Shown: positions 23,356 through 35,112 of the stretch, in pieces
Position numbering within the stretch: position 1 is the stretch's first letter
Layout: the number at the start of each line of letters is the position of its first letter
NCBI RefSeq assembly: GCF_052857255.1
Contig: NC_135505.1
Location: forward strand, 31,402,116-31,466,115
Reading direction: 5' to 3'
DNA: 64,000 bases
Origin: Amblyomma americanum
Lineage: Eukaryota > Arthropoda > Arachnida > Ixodida > Ixodidae
The notes under the pieces: generated by a model
Told to the model about the DNA's origin: nothing
The model's database searches: none
The model's input: the letters and a program-made list of their open reading frames with translations, nothing else
Program-made: the position numbers and the translations under genes

Positions 23356-24589
23356 TGAGTCCATACAAGCTGAAGTGCTGGAAGTAACTCAACGGCAAAG
23401 TTTCATCGAAAAGTTGTACTTATGGCTCTTGAAGATTTATCATGTAATAAGGAACTGAAATGCACGCTGGTTTGACGTCGTAGATTGCCAGGTATGTTTG
23501 TAAATCGCATCATACACAACAAAATATGAGGCACCAGTGCCCGTGAAGCATTAGAAACCACATGATGTAAGGGAAAACGTACCCCAGGAGTTGGCTTAAA
23601 ACAATTTAAGAGATTTATATTCACTGGATCAAAATAATACCAAATGAAAGTAAACATACGAATGGTCAACATTAATATCAATTATTCACTTTCGTACTGC
23701 ACTGCAATGGTTTAGAGGCAACTAGAAAAGACAAAAGCACACAGACAGACAGAACGTGGACTATTAACAGATTTTTACATCATGCGAACCCATTTAGCCG
23801 AGCTGTCCAAACTATGCCCGCTAAAATATGGCGAAACGGAAAAACACGACAAACCAAGGTAACAATAATGGCCTCATGTGCCTAATCCCATCGCCTGCTG
23901 TCTGGGCATGAGCGGTGTGTCCAGTTCACTCTTTTTAGTACGCTACTCGATTCGTCAACGTGATTGCCTGGGAACGTATGCACGTGCGTTAATTTTCGAA
24001 CTACAAGCCGAAGGCTATTTCACACAGCTATCTTTGCATGTTGTCCATGAAGGTATCGAAGGACGATGGTGGCCTTATGAATATTTGTTGCACTTACCCC
24101 GACAGCAATGTGCAGCAAGGTATTCTGTTGTGGCTGACTAGGCGCATGACTTGTGATGCTCTCGAAGGCTTAGATCAAGTCAAAACCCTCTTTAGCCGAC
24201 TTATGCACAGACAGGAGTGGAAAGGGTCAAGCATTTTGCGCCGTATTTTTGTGGTGCGGTGCGGTTTTTATTTTTTTTGCCCGACAACACTTTGTATGAC
24301 TGAAGAATTCCGGGAGCATCACAAATCATGCGGCTTGTTAGCCGCATCATGAACACTTCTGGCGCATTGCTCTAGGTGCAAGAATTGCTAACTGTTGTTC
24401 AATAATGCGACAGCCGTCTTTCATTTACAGGTTAAAGAGACACTGAGGAGAAATAAACTGTGGTATGTATGGAGAGGTAATCGTGCTCTCACCACAAGGC
24501 GACACCTCTAGCTGAATACGGAGCTCTTGAAGAATAGAACAGAATAAAGAAGAGTTCGTTCCGTGAACGCAGATGGGGCTCGATAAAAG
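23356..24589. other. No clear gene
   Basis: Short ORFs on both strands, including 23878-24141 and 24038-24352 (+), without known motifs. No repeat structure seen. Confidence 0.35.
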
Positions 24590-24598
24590 GTAGAAATT

Positions 24599-26045
24599 AT
24601 AGGGGTGTGCGAATATTGAAATTTGCAAATACGAATCGAATACACATATGAAGAAAAAATGGACTCGAATATCTTATCGAATATCTGGTCAGCACAAAAA
24701 TTAAATTCAGAAAAGATAAACAAGCAAACATTGTTGCTCATATTTTTTTCAAAATAGTTTATGGCCTTTGCAACTGAAATAAACAAAACAAGACTGCCTG
24801 AGCACTGTACAAAAAAAAACATGACGTGCGCAGAAATGTATACTTCTTAATTGAACAGCATAACAGTATCCAACCTGTAATGTGGTCAGGGAAACAAATC
24901 CATAACATGACAAGACTGGAAACAAAAATAACATGATGGCTACTAAAACCTCATTAATTCGGAGTTCTAAGAACCGACAGAAATGCCCGGGTAATTCGAA
25001 AGTCGATTTATACAATGTCCCGCTGCCCCGGAAAAAAAACAACCGAAAATGCGGTAGTCTTATGAGGCGGGTCTATAGTGCAAACACCTATAATCCCGTG
25101 ACAAGCACCGAGTTTCGGCGTGCTGGAAGACATCGCGAACGTAAGCGAGATGGGAACGCACATTGACGTCGGAAGGGCGAGACTGCTTCTAAAAAGGAAA
25201 AAAAAATGACCAGTGACGCGTCAGTCAGCGTCTGAAAGTGGCACGGTGCTGAGATTGGACTACTGGCGAATGCACGGGCTGACAGTTGCCATTGCCGCGG
25301 GCGAGTGGCTTAGCTCAGAAACCAAAACTACGCGGCCAGGTTAAATTTTTTACCTAGTGACAGGGGCCCTCGGAACGTTGTCACGCCTGCCGTTGCGCCC
25401 TCTTAGGAGGTGCATGAGTTACAGTGCACCATGCAATAGGCGGGATTCTTACAGGATCGCTTGCCCTGTTGCGACACCTCGACTCGCCCCTTCGGGAGCC
25501 TCAAGCGAAATTCTGCAAGTAGGCTGTTCCGCATAGCATAGTTGACCAAAACAAGATGGTTGTGGTCACGCCCTGAGAGTTAAGGTGACAGAACGAATGC
25601 CATGGGTGTGGGCTTTAATTAGATAACATATTACGGAAGGATAAAAAGTATACGCGCTTTCGCGTTGCAATTGCCAAAAGCGGGTCGTCCCTCACGTTCG
25701 CAGCATGTGTGCTATGTGGGAAAGCCCACTTGCGGAATTGCGTACAAGGTCAATTCTAGCGGCATCGGAATGCGATCGGTCCACGCTATAAACGATGGAG
25801 AAGAAAGAGAACAGGGCCTTTATATTGTTTTCCTGGAACTTTAAACTCTATGTTCAGATAATTTGCCCAGATATTGCGCTTTTGCCACAAATTTACGAAG
25901 TCTGTGCGATATAAGATCCCTGCCGAGTATTCGGGAATTTTCGAATATTCGGAAATTCACGAATATCATTTCTCGAATACGAATATTAACCGAATATGAA
26001 ACATATTCGATTCGTATTCGAAATTTCGAATATTCGCACACCCTA
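24599..26045. mobile_element. hAT-like non-autonomous DNA transposon
   Basis: The left end starts (TAT)AGGGGTGTGCGAATATT; the right end, reversed, starts TAGGGTGTGCGAATATTC. The similarity continues inward for about 45 bases (AAATAC/GAATACGAATCGAATA). Both ends are flanked by GTAGAAATT (24590-24598 and 26046-26054), an 8-9 bp target duplication as expected for the hAT superfamily. The subterminal regions are crowded with GAATAT/ATATTC motifs, probable transposase sites. Of the 1.45 kb interior no transposase frame is left, so it depended on a relative for movement. The superfamily is inferred from the TIR and duplication length. Confidence 0.8.
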
Positions 26046-26054
26046 GTAGAAATT

Positions 26055-27255
26055 CATCAACTTCATGAGTTTGGAGCCCCGTTATACAAAACAGACAGTC
26101 GATATTTTTCAGTTGGACGCACACTCATGTTTTGAAAAGCCAAAAAAAAAACAAATGCAGGCGCCAACATCCTTGGCCGATTTTGTAAACACAAGCGCTA
26201 AAGCCGATCTCTCTCAGTGATTTAAGACGACCGTCTACAGAAACACACACTATATGTTCTTAGTGTAAGAACGTACGAATCGGTCAGTGAGAAAGCTTTC
26301 AAATTTAACTTTCTCGCAATAAACTCGTAATTTTTTTTTTGCCGGCGGACAAATCTCAGCACTGCAATAATGGGCAAGACAACCAATTTTTACCGAAAAA
26401 CATAGTGGCAACAAGTGTCCTCAAGGTCTCTTTGAGCTGAAAATAGAACTGTTTAAAGGTGTTTGCATGTTGCCCGTAAATGAAGGCAAGAGAATAAGTT
26501 ACCCGTCACTGACGTCGATGAAGAGAGAGGTGGAGTTTTAAGGAAAGGACCAAGTTGAACTCTCCGTGCATTCCCCAAAGATGAGAAGCATATTCAATCA
26601 TCATTACCCCAACAATTTTTTAAATTTTTTTTCTGTGTTGTTTCACTTGCTTTATGCGCATTCTTCTGACAGCTCATACAAAATCAATTCCCGTGCAATA
26701 AATGTCACCTGATAGCTTGCGTCCTTTCTGAATGCCTTGCTTTCCCTCCCTAGTTGCTTCGTAACCGGAATGGTGAGGTAACGAAGTGAATTCCAACAAA
26801 ACTTCATTGAGCGAGTTATAGAAAAGCGCGACATGTCACTACATGAACGCCATCAGAGCGCTGCACTACAAACAGCTTCTATAGAGAAGCGGTTAGCCGC
26901 GTGGGCTAACCTTAGATAAGTGACATTTGACTTCATAACGATCAAACCACAATCCTCTTAGAACTCAAATAAAATTTTCTACGTCACTCGGCCGGGTTTT
27001 GTCTCCTGTAAGCTCGATGAGAAGGCTTTGTGTAATGTGCAGCTCGGAGAGCAATTAGTAATGTACTTTGCATATTTTCAATTATCTGTGGCGGCACTAA
27101 TGAAGAAATGGCCGCAAAAAGCTTGCCGATGGGCCTTACCGTCGCATGCGGTGTGGCCTTGATATTGAGGAGTAAGCTGAAATCTGTGATGATCGAGAAA
27201 TGAAACATACGCCACCGCCATGGCATATGCCACGAGGGTAGAAAATATCGTATAC
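26055..27255. other. No clear gene; likely intron or 3' side of SMase D-like locus
   Basis: Minus-strand ORFs at 26652-26834 and 26984-27352 carry no motif; the latter overlaps the exon at 27256 in another frame. I looked for the family's last exon here and did not find it. Confidence 0.35.
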
Positions 27256-27496
27256 CTGAGGAATCGGCTGATGGTGTCAGAATCATCAACGGTCCACACA
27301 TAAGCTTTGTCAACGTAGTTCTGGGTTGTTGTGTCCGCAGTACGCCGTTCAATCACAGAGTTCGTACGTTGTGTAGGGTAGATCTTGATCAAGCAGTTGG
27401 TTATACCGTCACCCTGCCATCGATGCCCGTCGATGCCCAATTCTTTGTACATATCCGCAATGCTGTCAAGACTGTTGTAGCCACTGACATCAAAAC
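27256..27496 (-). CDS. Sphingomyelinase D-like (PLC-like) protein, exon
   Basis: The minus-strand frame holds FDVSG, then GHRWQGDGITNC, then YVDKAYVWTVD: the C-terminal barrel blocks of the spider/tick sphingomyelinase D family. These secreted enzymes cleave sphingomyelin or lysophospholipids to cyclic phosphates; in ticks they are known as saliva or gut proteins. The donor is CTCAG/GTATAC at 27256/27255 and the upstream acceptor is CACTTCCAG. The GDGITNC Cys is a disulfide Cys in the family. The catalytic His pair and metal ligands would lie in N-terminal exons not seen here. The exon runs on from 30463-30592, but the phase fits only if a second AG (27485-27484) is used, which would drop FDVSG. 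The closing exon is not found. Confidence 0.75.
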
Positions 27497-28967
27497 CTGG
27501 AAGTGAATCGGATTTTGGTTATGTGTGCTTAAACACCCACTGTAAGCAATGGCTGGAGGGCAAACTTACCTCAATAACCGCAAATAACTGCGATGGTATG
27601 TGCACCGCTTCTAAGGGTGACATTTGTCATCATCGGTGTCAGGCTGTTCAGGACGGTTACTTTGCTAGCAGCAATTTTTTTTCCAAAAACAACGAACAAG
27701 AGCTAAAAGCAAGACGTAGTTTCACGCTAAGCCGTTCCCCTGCGTGCTTTTTATAAAGAGCGTGTAAGGCCGTCAGTGGCTCCTTCGCTTGCGCGCTGAT
27801 ACGTGATCGCAGCGCTGTACTTGAAATGTGAAGTATTGAAATGCGCCAGGTGTATCGCGTACAATTCCAGAGCTTGTTCGGATAATAGCAGTTAACCTTG
27901 ATTGAGAGAAAAGGGCAATATTTGGCCCTTAAGATCGTCGCCTTCTTTCCACCGGCATTGCTGTAGCTTGCTTCGGTTTCACAGCAAAAAATAACAGCCC
28001 CGGTAATTTACTCAGCAGTGGGAAGCTACTTACAAAAGTGTACATGTTCCAGGTTCGCAGAAAAAGAAAATAATTTCTGAGTTGTCTCACCAGCTGATTC
28101 AGCTGATATGCTTCTAATAGATATAGCACCCATGTCTCGTAATGCTTTTGTGCTTCATTGAGCTTGGTTTCTCCGACAGCGCAGAATAAATCATTTTCCG
28201 CTTATCCACATCCCGTAGGGGGGATTCCACGATAGATGAATGTGCCCAAATATTTGAAATTTCTTATTTTTCTTGAATAATTTATATGTATTGTGCACAT
28301 ATCATTCAGCAGGCCAATATTGAATTCTTTTCGTGAAAACATTGATATTTCTGGAGAAAAACAATTGAAAACGACGTAATGTCAGAGGTAGCGTTTTCAC
28401 GCAGAACTTAATTTCGCGAATTTTCAATGACGTAAGAATCAAAATATGAAAGCCGTGATTGATATATTTTACGCGCTGAAATTAAAGTTTGAAGAAGTCG
28501 CTTCCTAGGAAACAATTTTGAACATGACAAAAGTCTCAAATCAGGCTATTTTCAAGAATTTGTTTTTCCTACAAACTTGCACAATAGATAAGCATTGAGG
28601 TGCTATAAAATTGTACCCGCTTTCATCATTGTATAGTATTGAGAAATGCAAGAAGTATTGCCCTACATCTGGTAATTTTGAACATAGTAGTGCTTTTAAA
28701 AAATCAAACGAAAAAAACTCATCTCCAGTTTTTCTTAAAACTTCTGAAACAATATTCTTCAAACAAGCTTTAAAGAATACGAAAGATTATCTTCATTATA
28801 TTGTTTACAATAATGTCAGCCAAGCTCAAACTTGTACATTCTTCAGCATCGGCAGGAGCACCTAATTGAGGGGGGCGGAAGCAGCAAACTCACTCCACTC
28901 GCCTAAATTTTCCCCAAACCCCAAGACTGCGTCGTTTAGCATCAAGGTAGAGCATACCGAACTACGT

Positions 28968-29133
28968 TTTGTGGACAAACATTGATCTGTGATGCAAGCA
29001 AGATTCGGTGACCCCACTATCCCCGAGAGCAGGTAACGACTGGGAGTGTGGCCCATAGGAATTCACCCTCACTCGGGTATAGCGGCGCCACCGAACCCTG
29101 CTCATGTCGCAGGTCGGTGTTTGTCCACAAAAA
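28968..29133. repeat. Imperfect inverted repeat, arms about 28 bp
   Basis: TTTGTGGACAAACA..GA.CTG at 28968-28996 is matched in reverse complement at 29105-29133 (CAGGTCGGTGTTTGTCCACAAA). The roughly 110 bases between could form a hairpin loop. Confidence 0.6.
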
Positions 29134-29434
29134 GTAATTAGGCATGCTCTCTCTTGAAGGAAAAATTCTCAGTCTTGGGATGTGCGGGAAATTTAGAGCA
29201 TTGGCGGGCGCGTTTTATGCTTCCATCCCCTCATTTGGGCGCTACTCCTTATGCTCAAAAAGCTGCAAGTTAATGCAATAATGCAACATATTTTTTCGCA
29301 TCCTTTTTAGCCTCCTTCTAGGGAAGTGTTTCTGTAGTGTTAAAAAAAATTGGAGATGGGATTTTGTTTCTTTGATATATGAGAAAAACTTCTATTATTC
29401 AAAAATTCGAAATTTAGTGTAATACTTCTTGCAC

Positions 29435-29637
29435 TTTTCTGCATTGTATAAGAATTAAAGTCGGTACGCTCTTTTAACTTTTCGATGCTTATCTTCTGCG
29501 CAAATGTGAAAGAGATGTGCATTATAATAATAGTACAAATAATTTTCTGCATTGTATAAGAATTAAAGTCGATACGCTCTTTTAACTTTTCGATGCTTAT
29601 CTACTGCGCAAATGCGAAAGAGATGTGCTTTATAATC
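29435..29637. repeat. Tandem duplication, period 108 bp
   Basis: TTTTCTGCATTGTATAAG starts at 29435 and at 29543. The copies match over about 93 bases with roughly five differences, then diverge. A recent local duplication in the intron. Confidence 0.85.
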
Positions 29638-30462
29638 GCGGAGAAAAAATTCCTGAAAAGAGCCTCGTTTGAGGCGCGTGGTTTTTGAAATTTTTTCAGC
29701 AAGCGACAACTTCCTCAAAATGGCGGAAATAAGCCTGACATATTCCCTCTCACCTGTACATTTAGTGCCGAGAATATACCCATCATGGTTTTCATATATA
29801 GATTCTTACGTCAAGGCAAATCTGCGAAATTGAACTGTGCTTGAAAACGCTGCCTCTGCCACGACATCGCTTCTAATTTTTTCTCCTAAAATATTAACAC
29901 TTGCACAGATCAAAATTCACGGTTTGACCTACTGAATAATGTTAGCATAATATATAATCAATCGAGAAATTAAAAATATGAAACATTTAGGCAGTTTGAT
30001 CTCTCGTGGAATCACCCGCAAACTTTTCGTCCTAGATAGTACGTTATGCGGCTTTCCCAAAGAATTCTCTCCCTCCGGTACCTTTCAGTAAAAATGAATT
30101 TATTTGCACTACAAGAGTTTTGCAAGGAGAGATACGCATATATACTGCGAAATTACGCGGGGGAATATCAGCGCGTTCTATAAAAATCATGTTCATGATG
30201 CTGCTTTCCTGAGTGATTGCCCCGTAGGGCCAACACTCTTGCTTGTGTATTGCGCTTTCATGTTACAATGCAGTTTTCTGTTTGTGTTTGAAAAAATGAT
30301 AATAGCAAGAACCCAACCACAGTGAATCAGCCAACCACGCCATAATGTTGAGGAAATCTGCCCTACCTGAAATATCTATAGACAGTAGGTGTCCTTTGCT
30401 TGTAAATGTACAGTTGCCCACAATGCCGCTGGGTTTCAAAATTGATCAGACAAAATTGTTAC

Positions 30463-30592
30463 TTGCCAACATGATCCAAATAGTACGATGAGTTTCCAGC
30501 TTCGGATAGAGTCTTCAGTGCTCCCCGGAGGAGGTCCTTGTATTTCACGTCGATAACAGAAAGGATCACATTCAGCATGCGCTCGTAGGGAA
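30463..30592 (-). CDS. Sphingomyelinase D-like protein, upstream exon
   Basis: The exon follows TTTCATCCGCAG and ends at a GTAACA donor (30462). It is 130 bases, open in one frame (two bases, 42 codons, two bases). The peptide (PYERMLNVILSVID, then GALKTLSEAG, ending LDHVG) corresponds to the family's helix and strand just before the FDxSG block, which begins the exon at 27496. The order and spacing agree with the family. The two trailing bases here meet exon 27496 out of frame by one base at the conserved point, so either a cryptic acceptor is used or the gene is decayed. Upstream exons with the active site are not recognised in 30593-33000. Confidence 0.6.
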
Positions 30593-31324
30593 CTGCGGAT
30601 GAAAGCGTAATGACCAAACCAGGTATAAGTGCACCAATTCTTTCTTTTTATTCGAGAAGCATGGTACGGAGAAAGAAGTCGCAAAGAGCGTCACTCCCTG
30701 CCAACAAAAACGGCAAATTGAGGACCTGTGTGTAATTATCGCGTGTCATACATTAACGACAGTTCTCGTCCAATTTACCTCAGCCCTAAATGTAATCAAC
30801 TTCAAATACCTGTAGCCACCACTATGGCATGACGCGTCTTTTAATGTGTGGTGCTGTCCGCGATCTTTTCTAGTGCGCATGATACGAATCCAGAAATTCC
30901 TATATATCGTGTTTATCATTTCGCAAGTTTATTGTACCCTTCACTCATGCGTGTATTTCAGCATCGAGCTAGGACACAATAAATTTGGTAAACCGCTGCA
31001 TATATCTCATCAGGTATAACCTCTTCTCGCAGGCATGCTACAGCCTATTTCTAGATAAAGCGGTAAAAATTTTGGAAAGCCTCTAGCGGTACAAAATTTC
31101 TGTATTCCTTAACATTACCGCACAACCAACAATTATGTTAGATACTCCTAGCAGTTCCTGCACGGATGCTCAGTAATGAGGCCCAGTAGAGAAATTACTG
31201 TTTGCATTCCCCTAAATTGCAAAGTGCCTGTTTTTAACGGATATATTTAAATCAAAGGGTATAATGATGTAATGACCTCTGTGAGAAAGAGAAAGAGCAG
31301 AAAAGCTTGGTGCGGGAAATAGCG
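30593..31324. other. No recognised feature
   Basis: AT-rich; expected to be intron of the SMase D-like gene if it continues upstream on the minus strand. No exon found. Confidence 0.35.
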
Positions 31325-31384
31325 GACTCGCACTTAGATCATTACTTGGAAGCGATCTTCCAAGTAATGATCTAAGTGCGAGTC
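31325..31384. repeat. Perfect 28-bp inverted repeat at a LINE 5' junction
   Basis: The left arm (31325-31352) and right arm (31357-31384) are exact reverse complements around CGAT. The left arm contains the target duplication TTACTTGGAAGC of the LINE that follows. The right arm is therefore an inverted copy of the target flank. Confidence 0.9.
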
Positions 31385-31698
31385 GGAGTCTCGCCTTCTT
31401 CGGCACATTCAGATGAATGCAGTTATCACCCCGTCCCGCCTCTTCCTCTATCGCTATCGATCGGACCCTTCCTGTCCCAACTGCCCCTGCATCTATGCGG
31501 ACCTGGCCCATTGCCTCTTCTATTGCCCGGCTGCTCAGCAGTCGGGTTCCTTCCCCCCACCCTTTCTATCCATCACCACCTGGCTCGACTGGCTTGGCGC
31601 TGAAGGGGAAGAAGAACAGCGGCTTCTGGTCGCCCAGGCGGTCGACATGCTCGGCCTATAAATTATGGTCGAATAAACGTCTTTACTACTACTACTAC
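31385..31698 (+). mobile_element. I/R1-like LINE, 3' fragment
   Basis: The + frame ending at TAA near 31661 carries CPNCPCIYADLAHCLFYC, the C-terminal zinc motif of LINE ORF2, followed by a WLDWLG...LLVAQAVDMLGL tail. After it come AATAAA and a (TAC)n tail. TTACTTGGAAGC occurs before (31342-31353) and after (31699-31710) as a 12-bp target duplication. It is severely 5'-truncated. Confidence 0.8.
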
Positions 31699-31710
31699 TT
31701 ACTTGGAAGC

Positions 31711-33402
31711 AACATAGACTAAGGAAGTAAGGAAGACTAAGGAAGTAACATAGGTGAGCAAATTTACCGGCAGCGGCTATAACGAACGCTAGCTTTTTAA
31801 GAACGAGGTGGCACCGGGAAAATATGTATTAAGGCCATGGCATTGCGTGCCACATACAATGATCAGTTGCGGTCACGCCACATAGATAGACCGAAGGAGG
31901 AGACGCTATAAACTACACTCTACGGTCGAAAACCTCACGCTTCCCTGAAGAGCACTGACCGCAGAAAATATGCTTGCACCGTTGCAACAGTTCAAAAAAT
32001 AACATGACATTAAAAAATACAATGAAAAACGCTGCTTTAAACTGGACAACCACCGGCCAAGCGCACGCGCAAAGGGTGCAAGGTTAGTCAGCTCATGCAT
32101 GTGTGCAGGCTAATTCTGATGTTAAAGGGCAGGTGGAGTGGGTATCAGGTAGAGGTAGTGTCTGGAGCGAGACTACGGCTTTGGCTGTAAGATAAAGGGC
32201 TTGTTACTAGTGCCGTCGGTCGATGATGAACCAGCGAGAATAGTTCGAGATGTTTCAATTTCGTTCCCTGGGTGTGCCTTACTGGCCAAGTCGGTCACGT
32301 TGCAAAAGTTGCTTCTCTAATGAGCTCTCCATATGCGCTGCTACCACCTGCAGTCAGCGCGCTCACTACGAGCAATGCTGTTGACACCAGTGCCATGGTA
32401 GGTTCTTGAGTTCAGTTAAGGTTGGTGTCGAAATCTGCTCACCATTGCCCTGCTATAGCGACGCATTTAAAAGTAATTGAAGCAAAGGGTTTGTGGCAAA
32501 GTTGTGCGACCTAGCCGAGCTCACGAGCACTCGATTGGAAGCAATGTTCTCGCATGTGCACTGTGCTAGTTTCTGCGGTGTATTGGTGAAGGAACGAAAA
32601 ATGATGCCTCCGGAACGCCGCAGCATCATACGCCTCTCAATTTGAGGGAGCACCTCATCGATGAATGCTGCCCGAACCTGATGCCACCTGAGGAGACTTT
32701 TTGGTCAAGACGATCACGCCGCCGACACTGCACAGCCATTAACTGACAAAACCTTGTACTAATATACGAGCACTTACCAATCGCCAGGAATCTTATGAAG
32801 ACAATGAGAAGGAAGCCGACAAATCAGCAGCTGTCGTCCACAATTCAACGGCACCTGTTACAGCGCATCGCTTTAGGAGACTCAAGTCCAGCTTTCTCTG
32901 GCGATAATTTTGAAAATTAGTGAAATGTAAGACACTCTTACGGAAATATTGAAGGCAATGGTCTTAAATTCCAATATGTAGCAAATTCTTTCTACTTCCG
33001 TCGGCCGATATATTAATTTTTATACTGAAATCTTATTTTATGTGATCAAATTGCGTTCAAAAACGGTTTCTCGCTCAAAAATGCTTTTGTTGAGAAAACT
33101 TTGTATGCTTAAGCAAAGCATTCGGTGAAAGGCACATGTGACTAGACAGGAGAGAATAGCGCCTTGACAGTGTGAGCTTCGAAGAGGCAGATGCCCACAA
33201 ATGTTTTTTTTTAAGTACAAATTCTACTTTTCTCTCTCATTCTATTTTTGGCGGCAATCTAAGAAGTCCGCTTCAAATCCATCTTCAAATAACAGAAGGC
33301 AATCCGCGGGTCCATCTTGTTCGCCATAAGTAGGCTGGACTGTATACGTTTAAACGTGCATAGTTTGAACTTTACAGACTATCTATGCGAGCTCATAATG
33401 GA

Positions 33403-33403
<1 letters not shown>
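31711..33403. other. No recognised feature
   Basis: Begins with short AAGGAAG/GACTAAGG repeats (31715-31755). Otherwise mixed sequence with short ORFs and no motif. Confidence 0.35.
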
Positions 33404-33474
<71 letters not shown>

Positions 33475-33485
33475 TCCTAATAATG

Positions 33486-33529
<44 letters not shown>

Positions 33530-33545
33530 TTATTAGGATCATACT
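33404..33545. repeat. Two (TA)n tracts with a palindromic spacer
   Basis: (TA)n at 33404-33472, spacer, (TA)n at 33488-33527. The second tract is bracketed by TCCTAATAATGA (33475-33486) and its reverse complement (33527-33538), so the unit can form a long hairpin or cruciform. Confidence 0.9.
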
Positions 33546-33547
33546 GT

Positions 33548-33671
33548 GAAGAGAATGAGTGAATGAGTACTAACTGCGCGAACAAGACGGGACGTAATGC
33601 ACACAAAAGGATAGACAAAGCGCAGTGCCTTACGTCCCGTGTTGTTCGCGCAGTTAGTACTCATTCTCTTC
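33548..33671. repeat. Inverted repeat, arms 42-50 bp
   Basis: GAAGAGAATGAGT...ACTAACTGCGCGAACAA.ACGGGACGTAA at 33548-33597 matches in reverse complement 33630-33671 with one mismatch and a 4-base insertion plus overlap. The 32-base loop has no ORF. It abuts the TA palindrome, suggesting a fold-back or Penelope-like end; that name is a guess. Confidence 0.8.
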
Positions 33672-34339
33672 GTTATGAACCAACTAGCCCGCCAGGACGT
33701 CCTTTTTCAGTATAGATCATACTGTTCTTACTGCACCTTGTTCCGCCCTATGTCGTTATTATTTGTATAACTCCTCCTTCTGTATAATTCCTCCTTCTAG
33801 TCTGTGTTCTGTATGCGTTCTGTTACGCAATTTATGTTTATGTTGAGAATGTTTGGCTTTTTTATGCCTGTTGTTCGTTTCCTTTGTTTTAAGTATTATA
33901 TGGCACTTTTTATTTGTGCTGCCTTATTTATTGCGTGCATATTTGACTACTTGCTGCACGCTTTGTGATATATACTCTACTCAAACCACTCACTTTTTAC
34001 TACTGGGTTTCGCAGATAGTTTCCGAAATTTGAAAGCTCCGAGATTATATTTAATGCTATGGGTATGGGTTTGCTTACAGAGGGTGTGGGGGGGGGGGGG
34101 AAATGCTTGAAAACAGGGGTTCGGCATGCGTCAGGCTAACCACAGCCAGAGTCCCCACGCTTCTACCTCGTTCCCTTCTATCCTGTGCGCAGGGCCGTGC
34201 CACGCAGCGTAATATTATGTATGAAGCTTGTATATGTTGAGAATGACAAATTTGATCTTTTGAATATCGCCCAATATAGCGTATTGTACTTCAGAAAGAG
34301 TTGTTCTCGGGCTAGTTGGCTCTACACTTGTAATGCTAT
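33672..34339. other. No recognised feature
   Basis: T-rich sequence with a hydrophobic + ORF (33853-34110) that reads into a poly-G run at 34088-34100; likely chance. Confidence 0.35.
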
Positions 34340-34690
34340 CAAATGTTATGCGGCAAAAAAGACGAGACGAAAACAGAACACAAGACAGGAGCAGGAGACC
34401 ACCTGGCGGCGAGTCCAGACGCGATCCTTAATGACTCCTTACTTACTATCAAACTTTATCCCGGTGATTACTACCCGAAATGTATACTATGTGGCGAAAC
34501 AGCCAATTACGGTTGCACAATGTATAACTGTAAAGAGGAGCCACCACCTTAATCTCTAATACAAGCTCCTACTCTCGAGCAAAGGGAGGCCATGTTTTTC
34601 ACCGCCGACCTGGGTGTTCAAACCCGGGCTATTGAATGGGCTACCAAGGTCATTGTCAGCTGTGGGTTGACATCCACCTAGAACGGATCA
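34340..34690 (+). mobile_element. I/R1-like LINE, 3' fragment
   Basis: The + frame shows HKTGAGDHLAASPDAILNDS, then CILCGETANYGCTMYNC (zinc motif of the ORF2 end), then after a stop a TLEQREAM...DLGVQTRAIEWA tail usual in tick copies. There is no RT domain. No clear poly(A) or target duplication is found; the copy is old. Confidence 0.65.
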
Positions 34691-35112
34691 TCTGCATTTT
34701 GCCTTCTGACGAAAAATGGCTGTGGTTTAGCTGTAGTTAAACCTGGAGTGACACGATAGCTACAGCTGGTCGAGTGGAACTCGCTTAGTCGAATAGCAAA
34801 GTCACTCTTTCGCCGCTGCGTTTCGCTGGACATTCCTTCTTCATATTCGTCCATGGACGTGTATTCACTCTCTTCCCCTGGCCCTCTCTCCACTCCTCCC
34901 TCACTCGGTTTCGCTTGCGCGCCGCGCCGCCGGCAGCTGCCATGGTGGCCACAGCGCCACCAGGCTGAAAGGCTCGAAATGCTAGCGTAATGTAGGAGCG
35001 CGGCGCGCACACCAGCTACGTGCTGTGATGTCACTGTGCGCATGCGCACAACTGACGAGGCGGACGGCGTCTGCTCCTCCGTTGGCGCACCGGCGAGGTG
35101 CGTGGCGCGCAC
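34678..35112 (-). other. Unrecognised 144-residue ORF
   Basis: Open over GC-rich sequence, with an acidic patch (EESEYTSMDEYEEG) after an Arg-rich stretch. It starts inside a direct repeat (35002-35165) and ends in the LINE fragment, so it is probably a chance or composite ORF. Confidence 0.15.

Larger units (their letters stand above)
27497..30462 (-). other. Intron of the SMase D-like gene
   Basis: Starts GTAACA on the minus strand and ends CTTCCAG. AT-rich, 2.97 kb. It contains a tandem duplication (29435-29637) and an inverted repeat (28968-29133), listed separately. No exon is recognised inside, though 28541-28762 and 28862-29056 (-) are open. Confidence 0.5.

Noticed and set aside
33317..33618. 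Tyr-Ile repeat ORFs on both strands
   Set aside because: They are translations of the TA tracts.
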